Origin: SZAS-79 sp965279075 | Lineage (GTDB): Bacteria > Pseudomonadota > Gammaproteobacteria > Burkholderiales > SG8-39 | Assembly: GCA_965279075.1 (NCBI GenBank) | Contig: CBDIHI010000011.1 | Span: 186,001 to 250,000 of the forward strand | Length of the DNA stretch: 64,000 nt | Direction of reading: 5' to 3' | Shown here: in pieces, positions 8,083-17,323 of the stretch | Position numbering within the stretch: position 1 is the first letter of the stretch | Layout of the letters: each line of letters opens with the position of its first letter | The notes under the pieces: model-generated | What the model saw: only the letters and a program-made list of their open reading frames with translations | What the model was told of the DNA's origin: nothing | Databases searched by the model: none | Translations under genes and position numbers: made by a program

Positions 8083-9831
8083 CTAGAGGGAAATGACCCC
8101 GTCCCCGCCGCAGTGCAGCCGCTCGACCTGGGCTGCGCGCCGGTCGAGCACGGCGCGCTGGTTGATGTAGCCCTTGTCGGTGATCTCGTTGGCATCGATC
8201 GACGGCGGTTCGTCCATCACGAGCAGGCGCACGGGCGCCGTGGAACTGCCGGTCGCATCACGATTCAGCGCCACCAGCGCATCTTTCAGGCGCGCGCGCA
8301 CGCCTTCCGCATCCAGGCCCAGGGCCTTTGCGGCCGCAGGGTTCACGAACACCAGCGCGCCCATCTCCTCCCGGTCATGGCCCGTGATCACGGCATCCTG
8401 GACGAGCGGGTCGCATGCCGCGATCAGCCTCACGCGCACGGCGCCTACGTGCACCCAGGTGCCGGACATCAGCTTGAAGTCCTCGGCCACGCGCCCGTCG
8501 AACGTGATGCCCTTCGCGGGGTTGCTATCGTCGGCGAACCTCATCGCGTCGCCGATCCTGTAGAAGCCTTCCTCGTCGAACGCCGCCAAAGTCAGGTCGT
8601 CGCGCCGCCAGTAGCCCGGGGTCACGCTGGGCCCTCGCACGCGGACCTCGAGTTTCCCACCGGACGGGACCAGTTTCAGCTCGGTGCCTGGCGCCGGGTT
8701 GCCGACCACGCCGGCTCGCTCTATCGGGTAGTGCACGCTGGTCGCCATCGGCGAGGTCTCGGTCGACCCCCACGCCGAGAGCATCGACAGCCGGCCGCCG
8801 TTCTCGGCGACGGCCAGCGCCTCGAGCCGCTCCCAGAGGTTCTGCGGCAGCGCGGCGCCGGCATAGAACACCACGTCGAGGTTGCGAAAGAAGCTGCGCC
8901 GCAGGTCCGCGTCCGTCTCGAGGAAGGGCAGCAGCAGGTCGAAGCCGCGCGGCACGTTGAAGTACATCGTCGGCGAGACTTCGCGCAGGTTCCTCGCCGT
9001 GATCTCTACGAGGCCGGGCGCGGGCTTGCCTGCGTCCACGTGGAGCGTGCCCCCGTTTCGCAGCACCATGTTGAACGTGGCGTTCCCACCGAACGTGTGG
9101 TTCCAGGGCAGCCATTCGCACAGCACCGGCGGCTTGTCCTCGAGGAAAGGCCACAACTGCGCCCAGGCCTGCTGGTTCGAGCAGAGCATGCGCTGGGTGT
9201 TGACGACGCCCTTGGGCGTGCCGGTGGAGCCCGAGGTGAACAAGATTTTCGCGACCGTGTCCGGCCCGACCGACGCGAAGGCCGCGTCGATGCGCTCGCC
9301 CGGACGGGCGTCGAGCAGTTCCGCCACCGGCGTGGCCTCGGCCCCGACCGCGGCCAGCGCCGGCGCGAATTTCGCAGCGTCCTGCGCGAACACGAGCCCG
9401 GGCCGCAGCAGTTCAAAGATGCCCTTCAGCTTCGCGTGGTCCTTCGACATCAGCGAATACGCAGGGGAGATCGGCGCGACTGGGACGCCCGCGTGCATCG
9501 CACCCAGCGCCACCAGCGCATGGTCGACGGAATTGTCTGAAAGGATGGCCACCGGGCGAGTCGCGGAGAGGCCGCGCCCGAGCAGCGATTCGCCTATGCG
9601 GCGCGCAGCGTCGAGTGCCTCGACGTACGAGACCTTGCGCCAGCCTTCGCCCGCGCGCTCGGCGAGGAAGGTCCGGTCAGGAGACGTGCGGGCCCAGTGT
9701 TCCAGCCACACGCCGAGCGCGCGCGGATAGTCCCCGAGAGGCTGCGGCGAGCGCAGCAGCGTGGTGCCGTCAGCGCGTTTCTCCACGTCGACCCGCGCAG
9801 GCGCGAACGCAAGGTTCGAATGCAGCTTCAT
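8083..9831 (-). CDS. Feruloyl-CoA synthase-like acyl-CoA ligase
   Basis: The 582-residue adenylate-forming enzyme starts at ATG 9831 after GGAG. It has the ATP-binding P-loop LFTSGSTGTPKGVVNTQ, the A5 motif AWGSTETSPMATS and YRIGDAMRFAD. The C-terminal EITDKGYINQRAVLDRRA is typical of the feruloyl-CoA synthase subfamily rather than of benzoate ligases. It would activate a hydroxycinnamic or related aryl acid with ATP and CoA in the cytoplasm. The following gene toward selO is 70 bases away, and the deaminase gene upstream ends only 17 bases before it. Confidence 0.82.
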   Translation of the reverse strand: MKLHSNLAFAPARVDVEKRADGTTLLRSPQPLGDYPRALGVWLEHWARTSPDRTFLAERAGEGWRKVSYVEALDAARRIGESLLGRGLSATRPVAILSDNSVDHALVALGAMHAGVPVAPISPAYSLMSKDHAKLKGIFELLRPGLVFAQDAAKFAPALAAVGAEATPVAELLDARPGERIDAAFASVGPDTVAKILFTSGSTGTPKGVVNTQRMLCSNQQAWAQLWPFLEDKPPVLCEWLPWNHTFGGNATFNMVLRNGGTLHVDAGKPAPGLVEITARNLREVSPTMYFNVPRGFDLLLPFLETDADLRRSFFRNLDVVFYAGAALPQNLWERLEALAVAENGGRLSMLSAWGSTETSPMATSVHYPIERAGVVGNPAPGTELKLVPSGGKLEVRVRGPSVTPGYWRRDDLTLAAFDEEGFYRIGDAMRFADDSNPAKGITFDGRVAEDFKLMSGTWVHVGAVRVRLIAACDPLVQDAVITGHDREEMGALVFVNPAAAKALGLDAEGVRARLKDALVALNRDATGSSTAPVRLLVMDEPPSIDANEITDKGYINQRAVLDRRAAQVERLHCGGDGVISL

Positions 9832-9848
9832 GTCGTCTCCGCCTGCGG

Positions 9849-10346
9849 CTAGGGCTTTCCCATGCGGTGAAACGGCGCCAGCGCCTCCGCTTCCAGCAGC
9901 GGGCCATGCACTTCGATGCCCTGGGGCGCAAGCGCAAGCACGTCGCGGCACGCAACGGCCCCGGGCATGGCGCCGGCGGTCTTCGGCATGAAAGGCATCG
10001 CCACTTTCGCGCTGACGCCAAACAGCACGCGCTTCAGCCCCATGCGCATGATGGCCCCCGAGCACATGGGGCAGGGCTCGCCGCTTGCGTACATCGTGGC
10101 GCCCGCAAAGCGCAGCACGCCGGCGGTTTTCGAGGCGGCGCGAAACGCGTTGGTCTCGGCGTGTGCCGTCGCATCGCGTGCGGTGAGGATGGTGTTCTCG
10201 GTCGAGGCCAGCACTTCGCCGTCGGCGGCCACCAGCACCGCGCCGTAGGGCATGTTGCCGTGCCTGAGGGCTTCTTCGGAAAGCCGGATCGCCTCGCGCA
10301 GGTGCTGCAGGTCGGTGTCTGACGGGGAGGGGGTCGGGTTGCTCAC
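9849..10346 (-). CDS. Nucleoside/nucleobase deaminase (CDA superfamily)
   Basis: The 165-residue protein carries the zinc and catalytic motifs of the cytidine deaminase superfamily: TAHAETNAF (His ligand and catalytic Glu) and EPCPMCSGAIMRMG (two Cys ligands). The sequence PYGAVLVAADGEVLA and the spacing fit the TadA/guanine deaminase branch. The true TadA gene usually lies elsewhere, so this is more likely a small-molecule purine deaminase. It lies just upstream of the ligase gene on the same strand, a pairing with no obvious metabolic logic. Confidence 0.85.
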   Translation of the reverse strand: MSNPTPSPSDTDLQHLREAIRLSEEALRHGNMPYGAVLVAADGEVLASTENTILTARDATAHAETNAFRAASKTAGVLRFAGATMYASGEPCPMCSGAIMRMGLKRVLFGVSAKVAMPFMPKTAGAMPGAVACRDVLALAPQGIEVHGPLLEAEALAPFHRMGKP

Positions 10347-10494
10347 GCTGGTTCACCTCGTGTTCGAAAGGGATCGCCCGAATCGGCGCTTCGGGCCTTT
10401 CATCTTACCGGACTACAATAGGAATATTCATGAAAGGCTAGGCGGCCGCGTTCGCCGCACACGACGTCCACCCGTACACAACCAGCGAAGAAAA

Positions 10495-11871
10495 ATGGCC
10501 AAGAAACCAAATCTCATCGTCATCCTGATCGACGACCTGCGCTTCGACGAGACAGGCATCTCCGGGCACCCGTACATGAAGACCCCCAACATCGACCGGC
10601 TCGCCCGCGACGGCGCGATGTTCGACAACGCCTTCCACACCACGCCGCTGTGCTCGCCCAACCGCGCCTCGATCCTGACCGGCCAGTACGCCTCGCGCCA
10701 CGGCATCATCGACAACGTCGGCCGCGACATCGCCAGCCACCGTCTCGACAACTACCACGTGGCCCTCAAGGCGCTCGGCTACGAGACCGCGCACGTCGGC
10801 AAGTGGCACATGGGCAACGACGCCAGCCCGCGCCCCGGCTACGACCACTGGGTGAGCTTCAAGGGGCAGGGCCAGCTGATTGACCCGATCCTCTGGGAGG
10901 ATGGCGGCGAGCACCAGGTGCAAGGCTACATGACGGACATCCTGAACTCTCGCGCGGCGGACTTCGTGAAGAAGAAGAGGAAGTCCCCGTTCGCGCTGTT
11001 CTTCGCGCACAAGGCCGTGCATCCCGACCTGCACCAGAACGCGAGCGGCGGCATCGACGCGTCCACCATCGGCGGCTACACGCTGCCCGAGCGCCACAAG
11101 GACCTCTACAAGGGCATGACCTTCCCGAAGCGGCCGAACATGCTGCCGTTGGAGGAGGTCGCGAAGGACAAGCCCGCGCTCAGGATGATGTTCGAGGCAC
11201 GCGCCCAGCCGCTGTCGCGCGACATCCTCGCCGCGATGGACGGCGGCACGCAGGAGGAAATCCGCAAGCGCGCCGCGATGATGGCCTCGGTCGACGAGGG
11301 GGTCGGCATGCTGCTGGAGGCCCTGGAAGCAACGAAGCAGCTCGACAACACCTGCATCGTGTTCCTCGGCGACAACGGGTTCTTCTTCGGCGAGCACGGG
11401 CTTACGGTCGAGCGGCGCTTCGCGTACGAGGAGGGCATCCGCACCGCGTTCTACGTGCACTACCCGAAGAAGGTGGCGGCCGGCACGAAGTTCCGCGAGA
11501 TGATCCTCGCCATCGACATCGCTCCCACGCTGATCGAGCTGGCCGGCGGCAAGCCCGGCGACACTGTGCAGGGAAAATCGCTCCTGCCGTTGCTCAAGGG
11601 CAAGGCGAAGAAGTGGCGCCAGTCGTTCCTGTGCGAGTACTGGAGCGAGGGCGCGTGGCCGTGGATCGTGGGCATGGGCTACAAGGCCGTGCGCACCGAG
11701 CGCTGGAAGTACATCCACTGGACGCACCACCAGGGCATGGCCGAGATGTACGACCTGCAGGCGGATCCATATGAAATGAAGAACCTGGCGGCGGACCCGG
11801 CGCTCGTGAAAGAGCGCGAGGCGGTGAAAAAGGAACTCAGGAAACTCACGGCCGAGGCGCTGGGCATCTAA
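10495..11871 (+). CDS. Type I sulfatase
   Basis: The 458-residue cytoplasmic enzyme starts at ATG 10495 (MAKKPNLIVILIDDLR). It has the sulfatase signature LCSPNRASILTGQYASRHG, in which Cys53 would be converted to formylglycine, and metal-binding residues in IDDLR near the N-terminus and FLGDNGFFFGEHG (about residue 285-297). It hydrolyses a sulfate or phosphonate ester of unknown identity. No signal peptide is present, so the substrate is probably taken up first. No maturase gene (formylglycine-generating enzyme or anSME) is seen in the window. Confidence 0.9.
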   Translation: MAKKPNLIVILIDDLRFDETGISGHPYMKTPNIDRLARDGAMFDNAFHTTPLCSPNRASILTGQYASRHGIIDNVGRDIASHRLDNYHVALKALGYETAHVGKWHMGNDASPRPGYDHWVSFKGQGQLIDPILWEDGGEHQVQGYMTDILNSRAADFVKKKRKSPFALFFAHKAVHPDLHQNASGGIDASTIGGYTLPERHKDLYKGMTFPKRPNMLPLEEVAKDKPALRMMFEARAQPLSRDILAAMDGGTQEEIRKRAAMMASVDEGVGMLLEALEATKQLDNTCIVFLGDNGFFFGEHGLTVERRFAYEEGIRTAFYVHYPKKVAAGTKFREMILAIDIAPTLIELAGGKPGDTVQGKSLLPLLKGKAKKWRQSFLCEYWSEGAWPWIVGMGYKAVRTERWKYIHWTHHQGMAEMYDLQADPYEMKNLAADPALVKEREAVKKELRKLTAEALGI

Positions 11872-11900
11872 CCGCCTTGCCTGTACTCGAGGACACCTGC

Positions 11901-12512
11901 ATGCCCGCACTCCACACGATAGACCAGCTTCGCAGCCTCTATGCCCAGCCGATCGAACGCGCGATCAGGAAGCAGCTCGCGCACCTCGACCCGCATTGCC
12001 GCAGCTTCATTGCGCTGTCCCCGTACGTAGTGCTGTGCAGCTCCGACGCGGCGGGCAACCTCGATGCCTCGCCGCGCGGCGGCTCGCCCGGGTTCTGCAG
12101 GGTCGCCGACGACCATACCCTGCTGGTTCCCGACCGACCGGGGAACAACCGTCTCGACAGCTTCTCCAACATCATCGAGACCGGGCGCATCGGCCTCTTG
12201 TTCTTCGTGCCGGGCGTGGACGAGATGCTGCGCGTGAACGGCACGGCGGAGCTGCGCACCGACGCGGACCTCTGCGCGCAATGCCTCGAGCAGGGCAAGG
12301 CGCCGAAGGTCGTGGTGTCCGTCGCCGTGCGGGAGGCCTACCTGCACTGCGCCAAGGCGATCATGCGCGCCGGCCTCTGGAAGCCCGAAAGCCGGATTCC
12401 CCGCAGCCTACTGCCCTCGATGGGCGAGATGATCCGCGACCAGTCGGGTGGCGCGACCGAGGCCGAGACGCAGGAACAGATGGTCGCCCGCTACCGCGAG
12501 CAGTTGTACTGA
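11901..12512 (+). CDS. PPOX-type FMN-binding flavoprotein
   Basis: This 203-residue protein starts at ATG 11901 with GAGGA upstream; a TTG 24 bases earlier is less likely. LDASPRGGSPGFCRV and LLVPDRPGNNRLDSFSNII fit the pyridoxamine-5-phosphate-oxidase-like split barrel, in the MSMEG_1061-type subfamily that binds FMN or F420. The reaction is unknown. It follows the sulfatase by 29 bases and precedes the permease by 8 bases, so the three are likely one transcription unit. Confidence 0.8.
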   Translation: MPALHTIDQLRSLYAQPIERAIRKQLAHLDPHCRSFIALSPYVVLCSSDAAGNLDASPRGGSPGFCRVADDHTLLVPDRPGNNRLDSFSNIIETGRIGLLFFVPGVDEMLRVNGTAELRTDADLCAQCLEQGKAPKVVVSVAVREAYLHCAKAIMRAGLWKPESRIPRSLLPSMGEMIRDQSGGATEAETQEQMVARYREQLY

Positions 12513-12520
12513 AGTCCACC

Positions 12521-13588
12521 ATGCCCGCGGAATTGTTCGAGCGGTATGCGCGGGTCGCGGCAATCGCGATCCTTGCGATCTCCTGCCTGCTCGTGCTCAA
12601 GCCTTTCGTGGCCGCCATCGTCCTCGCCGCAGTGTTGTGCTCCGCGACGTGGCCTCTGTATGCGTGGTTGCGTGGACTGCTTGGCGGACGTGCGTGGCTC
12701 GCGGCGATGGCAATGTCGCTGCTCATGGCGCTTGCGGTCATCGTGCCGGTGGCGCTGCTTGCGGCCAGCCTCACCGACAACGTTCCAGGGATCGTGGAGT
12801 CCTCAAGGCGCCTGCTGGCCGGGGTGTTGCCGGACCCGCCGGCCTGGCTCCAAGGCGTGCCGCTGGTCGGGTCGGTGGCGGACGCCTACTGGCACCGGCT
12901 GATGGACAGCCGGCAGGAGCTCGACGCGCTGCTGCAGCGCCTCGCCGGGCCCGCGCGCGCCGCGCTGCTGGCGGCGGGCGCGATGCTGGGCGAAGGCATC
13001 CTGCAGATGCTGCTGGTCGGGTTCCTCGGCTTCTTCTTCTACCGGGACGGGGAGGCCCTGATGCAGGCCTCGCGAACCATAATGTCCCGGATGGCCGGGG
13101 ACATGTCCGCCCGCATCCTCGACACGATCAACAACACGATTACCGGCGTGCTCTTCGGGATCGTCGGCACTGCCCTCGCGCAGGCCGGGGTGGCGTTGGC
13201 CGGGCTCCTCGTCGCGGGCGTGCCGAACGCCTTCGTGCTGGCCGCGGCCACCTTCTTCCTGTCGATGGTGCCGGTGGGCCCGCCCCTGGTCTGGGGCGGT
13301 GCCGCGCTCTGGCTCGCACAGCGCGGCGAGCCGGGCTGGGCGGTGTTCATGGCGCTGTACGGTTTCTTCGTCATCAGCAGCATCGACAACCTGGTCAAGC
13401 CCTACCTGATCAGCCGCGGCTCCTCGCTGTCGTTCGCGCTCGTGTTCCTCGGGGTGCTGGGCGGCGTGCTCGCCTTCGGGCTGATCGGGCTTTTCCTCGG
13501 GCCCGTGCTCCTGGCGGTGGCCATCATGCTGCTCAAGTCCTGGATGCGGGCGCCGCAGGCCGCCGGCGGGCCGCCGGGGCCCTCATAG
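12521..13588 (+). CDS. AI-2E family (PerM/YdiK-like) membrane protein
   Basis: The 355-residue integral membrane protein starts at ATG 12521. It has paired N-terminal membrane segments (LAISCLLVLKPFVAAIVLAA), a soluble loop, and the family core FLGFFFYRDG, NNTITGVLFGIVGTALAQA and ISSIDNLVKPYLI. Members are proposed exporters or permeases, named for the AI-2 exporter TqsA, but most have no proven substrate. Its length is usual for the family. The gene follows the flavoprotein with 8 bases between. Confidence 0.88.
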   Translation: MPAELFERYARVAAIAILAISCLLVLKPFVAAIVLAAVLCSATWPLYAWLRGLLGGRAWLAAMAMSLLMALAVIVPVALLAASLTDNVPGIVESSRRLLAGVLPDPPAWLQGVPLVGSVADAYWHRLMDSRQELDALLQRLAGPARAALLAAGAMLGEGILQMLLVGFLGFFFYRDGEALMQASRTIMSRMAGDMSARILDTINNTITGVLFGIVGTALAQAGVALAGLLVAGVPNAFVLAAATFFLSMVPVGPPLVWGGAALWLAQRGEPGWAVFMALYGFFVISSIDNLVKPYLISRGSSLSFALVFLGVLGGVLAFGLIGLFLGPVLLAVAIMLLKSWMRAPQAAGGPPGPS

Positions 13589-13602
13589 CCGCGCGCCCGG
13601 CC

Positions 13603-14535
13603 TCAGCCGGTACTGCGCTGCTCGCCCAGCCACTGGACGAAGGCCCGCACCGACGAGCGTGCGAGCGCTTCCTCGGTCGTCACCATGTAGTAGGCGTACG
13701 GCAGGGGTACCCGGAGGTCGAAGGGCGCCACCAGCCGCTTGGCGTCCAACTGCGGCCTGGCGAGTTCCGGCGAGGTGGCGACGATGCCGACCCCCTCCGC
13801 CGCGGCTTCCAGCGCGAGCACCGTATGCGACAACTGCGCGCCGTGCTTCAGCTTGAGGCGCGAGGCGCCCGCGGCCTCCAGCCACAGCGCCCAGAAGTCC
13901 CGCCCGTCGTACAGCCGCCCCATGTCGTCGTGCAGGAGCGTCATCCCGCGCAAGTCACCCGGGGTGAGCCGGGCGCGGCCGACGAGGCCGGGATTGACCA
14001 GCGGGGTGACCGTCAGCGGCACCAGCCGTTCGACATGGAAGCCCGGGAAGTCGCCATCTGAAAGCAGTACGGCAACGTCTGCGTCGGCCAGCCAGGCTTC
14101 CGCTTCGCGTCGCGACTGTGCGCCCACCACGGTGGATTGCCGTGTGCGGGCGGTGATGCGCACGTCGATGTCCGGCTGTGCGGTCAGGAAGCGGTGCAGC
14201 CGGGGCATCAGCCAGCAGGTCGCAAAGGAGGGCGCCACGCTTACCGTGAGCGTGAGCCCCGCGCGGCTGTCGCGGAGTTCGCGCACCGCGAGGCCGAGCT
14301 GGTCGAATCCTGCCGCGAGGTGCGGAAGCGCCGCGCGCGCGGCATCGGTCAACTCGATGCCGCGGGGCTTCCTGATCAACAGCGCGCGGCCGGTCAGGTC
14401 CTCGAGCAGCTTGATCTGGTGGCTGACTGCGGCGGGCGTGACGTTCAGCTCGGCCGCCGCTTTCTTCACGCTCAGCAGCCGCGCCACCGTCTCGAAGGCG
14501 CGCAGTGCATTCAAAGGGGGCAGGCGTTCGGGCAT
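13603..14535 (-). CDS. LysR-type transcriptional regulator (GcvA-like)
   Basis: This 310-residue regulator has an N-terminal winged helix (LPPLNALRAFETVARLLSVK, then AAAELNVTPAAVSHQIKLLE) and a C-terminal periplasmic-binding-like effector domain. The opening LPPLNALRAFE is typical of the GcvA/AmpR branch. It converges on the permease gene, with 14 bases between stops. A 13-bp palindrome 22 bases upstream of its start is a candidate autoregulatory operator. The target is probably the divergent side or itself; the only divergent gene is the 58-residue ORF at 14677. Confidence 0.88.
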   Translation of the reverse strand: MPERLPPLNALRAFETVARLLSVKKAAAELNVTPAAVSHQIKLLEDLTGRALLIRKPRGIELTDAARAALPHLAAGFDQLGLAVRELRDSRAGLTLTVSVAPSFATCWLMPRLHRFLTAQPDIDVRITARTRQSTVVGAQSRREAEAWLADADVAVLLSDGDFPGFHVERLVPLTVTPLVNPGLVGRARLTPGDLRGMTLLHDDMGRLYDGRDFWALWLEAAGASRLKLKHGAQLSHTVLALEAAAEGVGIVATSPELARPQLDAKRLVAPFDLRVPLPYAYYMVTTEEALARSSVRAFVQWLGEQRSTG

Positions 14536-14557
14536 CGCGCACCGGGATGGGTAGGGA

Positions 14558-14570
14558 TTAGAAATTCTAA
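14558..14570. promoter_or_regulatory. Candidate LysR operator palindrome
   Basis: TTAGAAATTCTAA is a perfect 13-bp inverted repeat (TTAGAA, one base, TTCTAA) between the LysR gene and the divergent small ORF. It is AT-rich against a GC-rich background. LysR proteins usually bind dyads containing T-N11-A, and T14558 to A14570 have exactly that spacing. Binding is inferred from position and symmetry. Confidence 0.5.
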
Positions 14571-14676
14571 CGCATTCCGGGATAAATCGTCAGTTGTTGC
14601 GATGCGGTAAAGAGGGGATGATTCAACTCATCGAAGCGCAACTGCTCAACCGGATTAACCCTTAGTGAGGCCGCCC

Positions 14677-14853
14677 ATGAACGCCACCCCCGACCTGATC
14701 GCCGAGCGCATCGCCGCCCTGCCGATTACCGAAGCCGAGCGCCGCCAGGCCCAGGCCTATGTCTCCTCCGGCGAGACCTTCGCCCAGGCGCTGCTGTCGA
14801 TTGCGCACTGGTTCGAGTCCTCGCCCGTGCTGAAGCCCCATTACCACGGCTAG
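14677..14853 (+). CDS. Small hypothetical protein (58 aa)
   Basis: A short frame starts at ATG 14677 after GTGAGG and encodes MNATPDLIAERIAALPITEA through SSPVLKPHYHG. The composition is that of a soluble, helical, acidic-to-neutral protein rather than a random GC-rich shadow. A rho-independent terminator follows 53 bases after the stop. It is divergent from the LysR gene and could be its target. I do not recognise the family, and the gene could be spurious. Confidence 0.5.
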   Translation: MNATPDLIAERIAALPITEAERRQAQAYVSSGETFAQALLSIAHWFESSPVLKPHYHG

Positions 14854-14906
14854 CCTCCGGGCCGGCTGCACAGTCTCCTCCTCGGGGCCGCAAAGGCCTC
14901 GATTTC

Positions 14907-14934
14907 AAAAGGAACCCTCGGGTTCCTTTTTTTT
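14907..14934. terminator. Rho-independent terminator, probably bidirectional
   Basis: AAAAGGAACC (14907-14916) pairs perfectly with GGTTCCTTTT (14921-14930) around a CTCG loop. An eight-T run (14927-14934) follows on the plus strand, and a matching A/T stretch serves the minus strand. It sits directly after the small ORF and right at the stop of the SMP-30 gene (14937), so it can end both the rightward transcript and the leftward box operon. Confidence 0.85.
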
Positions 14935-14936
14935 GC

Positions 14937-15878
14937 CTAGAAGTAGCCTACGCCCTGCGTGTTGACGTAGAGGGAATACACCGACGTGCTGGCCGCCATG
15001 AAGAGGCGGTTGCGGTTCACGCCGCCGAAGCAGAGGTTCGCGCAACGCTCGGGCAGGTCGATGCGGCCGATCAGCTTGCCGTCCGGGTTGAAGATGTGCA
15101 CGCCATCGAGCCCGGCCTGCCCCATGCCCCAGCCGCACCACAGGTTGCCGTCGACGTCGAGCCGGAAGCCGTCCGGCGTGCCCGGGCCCGCCTCGATCAG
15201 CATGCGCCGGTTGGCGAGCGCGTTCCCGCCAACGACGTCGCACACGAGGATCTTGCGCGGCACCGAGCGCGATTCGACGATGTAGAGCAGCTTCTCGTCG
15301 GGCGAGAACGCGAGGCCGTTGGGCTGGTTGATGCCTTCGGCGACGGCTTCGATTTCGCCCGACGGATCCACGCGGTACACGTTCATCGGCAGCTCGGGCG
15401 TGGCCTTGCCGCCCTCGTACCAGCCGAGGATGCCGAAGGTCGGGTCGGTGAACCAGATCGAGCCGTCAGACTTGACGACGATGTCGTTCGGGGAATTCAG
15501 GCGCTTGCCCTGGAACGAATCGACCACCGTGGTGACCGTCCCGTCGTGTTCCGTGCGCGAGATGCGCCGGCCACCGTGCTCGCAGCTGACGATGCGGCCC
15601 TGGCGGTCGCGGGTGTGGCCGTTGGCGTAGTTGGAGGGCTTCCTGAACACGCTGACCGCGCCCGTTTCCTCGTCCCAGCGCAGCATCCGGTTGTTGGGAA
15701 TGTCGCTCCAGACAAGGGACCTCGTGTCGCCCAGCCATACGGGGCCTTCCGACCAACGGCAGCCGGTGGCGATGCGCTCGACCTTGGCGAGCGGCAGGCG
15801 GTATTTCTCGAAGGCCGGATCCAGGACGACGACTGCGGGATCGGGGTAGCGGGGGCTGGGCTGCCAGTCGTCGGCCAT
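14937..15878 (-). CDS. SMP-30/gluconolactonase-family protein in the box operon
   Basis: The 313-residue six-bladed propeller shows WSEGPVWLGDTRSLVWSDIP with the metal-binding Glu, LNSPNDIVVKSDGSIWFTDP with the Asn/Asp ligands, and INQPNGLAFSPDEKLLYIVE with the third. Family members are divalent-metal lactonases. There is no signal peptide. It starts 33 bases after the boxB stop and ends at the terminator, so it is the last gene of boxR-boxC-boxB-SMP30. A lactone or cyclic by-product of the ring-cleaved benzoyl-CoA epoxide could be its substrate, but that is inference. Confidence 0.85.
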   Translation of the reverse strand: MADDWQPSPRYPDPAVVVLDPAFEKYRLPLAKVERIATGCRWSEGPVWLGDTRSLVWSDIPNNRMLRWDEETGAVSVFRKPSNYANGHTRDRQGRIVSCEHGGRRISRTEHDGTVTTVVDSFQGKRLNSPNDIVVKSDGSIWFTDPTFGILGWYEGGKATPELPMNVYRVDPSGEIEAVAEGINQPNGLAFSPDEKLLYIVESRSVPRKILVCDVVGGNALANRRMLIEAGPGTPDGFRLDVDGNLWCGWGMGQAGLDGVHIFNPDGKLIGRIDLPERCANLCFGGVNRNRLFMAASTSVYSLYVNTQGVGYF

Positions 15879-15911
15879 GGGGCGGGGTCCTCGTTCAGTA
15901 AGGGTGGACGC

Positions 15912-17321
15912 TCAGTTCAAGTGCACATATTCGTAGTCGACCGCCATGTTGTTGATGCCGCGTTCCGGCGGGGCGATCCAGGCCGCCATCTTGCCCGGCG
16001 CGACGACTTTCTGCATCAGGCTCTTCACGTAGGCGCGGTCCTCCTGCGACGGCACCCACTCGTCCTTGCGCCGTTCGTACTCCTCCTTGGGGATCAGCTT
16101 GCCCTGCGGATCCACCGGCAGCCCGGCCCAGGCGCCGATCGAGCGGCGGAAGTGCATGTCGGGCAGCGTGAGGCGCAATTCGTGCCCGGCGCGCTCGATG
16201 GCGCGGTTCCAGCGGCGCATGCCGATCTCGCAGTCCTTCAGGTAGGACTCGCGCATCACTTCGTTCAGCGCGTTCAGCATCGGCACGTCCTGCGCGCCTA
16301 CGGGCGTCTGCATGTGCATCACCGCGTCGCGCAGCACGTGGTCCGTGTAGGTGGATTCGTCTGGGCGGCCCTTGAGGCCGTTGGCGAAGGTCTGCGCCGA
16401 GTTCGAGGAGATCTCGTTGCCGAACAGGTCGAGCGAGGACGAGCACCAGAAGTTGATGTATTTCTGCAGCAGCGGCAGGTCCACCGCACCCGCGCGGCGG
16501 ATCGCGGCCGGGTCGTCGGTGCCCAGTTCCTTCATGACCTCAAGCGTGCGCTTGATCACGCGCCCGATGCCCGTCTCGCCGACGAACATGTGGTGGGCCT
16601 CCTCGGTCAGCATGAAGCGGCAGGTGCGCGACAGCGGGTCGAACGAGGACTCCGCAAGGCTCTTGAGCTGGTACTTGCCGTCACGGTCCGTGAAGTACGT
16701 GAAGCAGTACAGCGACAGCCAGTCGGTGATCGGCTCGTTGAAGGTCGACAGGATCCGCGGCTTGTCGGCGTCGCCCGAGTGGCGTGCAAGGAGTTCCTCG
16801 GCCTCCTCGCGGCCGTCTCGCCCGAAGTAGGCGTGGAGCAGGTAGACCATCGCCCACAGGTGGCGGCCTTCCTCGACGTTGATCTGGAAGAGGTTGCGCA
16901 GGTCGTACAGCGACGGGCAGGTATGGCCGAGCAGGCGCTGCTGCTCGACGGACGCCGGCTCGGTGTCGCCCTGCGTGACGATCAGGCGGCGCAAGGTCGA
17001 GCGGTACTCGCCCGGCACCTGTTGCCAGACGGGCTGGCCCATCGCGTCGCCAAACCCGATCTTCCGGTCCGGCACCTGGTCGGCGAGGAAGATGCCCCAG
17101 CGGTAGTCCGGCATCTTCACCGCGCCGTATTGCGCCCAGCCCTCGGCGTCTACCGAGACCGCGGTGCGCAGGTACACGTCGGAGGCCTGGAAGTCGCTCG
17201 GCCCCATCTCCTGCCACCAGTTGAGGAAGCTCGGCTGCCAGTGTTCCAGCGCCCGCTGCAGCGTCTTGTCGTTGGCGATGTTGACGTTGTTGGGGATTTT
17301 TTCTGCGTAGTCGATGGCCAT
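15912..17321 (-). CDS. boxB: Benzoyl-CoA 2,3-epoxidase, oxygenase subunit BoxB
   Basis: This 469-residue di-iron oxygenase converts benzoyl-CoA, O2 and reducing equivalents to 2,3-epoxybenzoyl-CoA in the aerobic box pathway. Carboxylate-bridged di-iron motifs of ExxH type appear at about residues 151-154 (EGRH) and 240-244 (EEAHH), with further Glu residues between. The opening AEKIPNNVNIANDKTLQRAL and LEHWQPSFLNWWQEMGP are typical of BoxB, and the length fits. The stop of boxC is 2 bases from its start. The reductase BoxA, normally its electron donor, is not found in the window. Confidence 0.95.
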   Translation of the reverse strand: MAIDYAEKIPNNVNIANDKTLQRALEHWQPSFLNWWQEMGPSDFQASDVYLRTAVSVDAEGWAQYGAVKMPDYRWGIFLADQVPDRKIGFGDAMGQPVWQQVPGEYRSTLRRLIVTQGDTEPASVEQQRLLGHTCPSLYDLRNLFQINVEEGRHLWAMVYLLHAYFGRDGREEAEELLARHSGDADKPRILSTFNEPITDWLSLYCFTYFTDRDGKYQLKSLAESSFDPLSRTCRFMLTEEAHHMFVGETGIGRVIKRTLEVMKELGTDDPAAIRRAGAVDLPLLQKYINFWCSSSLDLFGNEISSNSAQTFANGLKGRPDESTYTDHVLRDAVMHMQTPVGAQDVPMLNALNEVMRESYLKDCEIGMRRWNRAIERAGHELRLTLPDMHFRRSIGAWAGLPVDPQGKLIPKEEYERRKDEWVPSQEDRAYVKSLMQKVVAPGKMAAWIAPPERGINNMAVDYEYVHLN

Positions 17322-17323
17322 GG

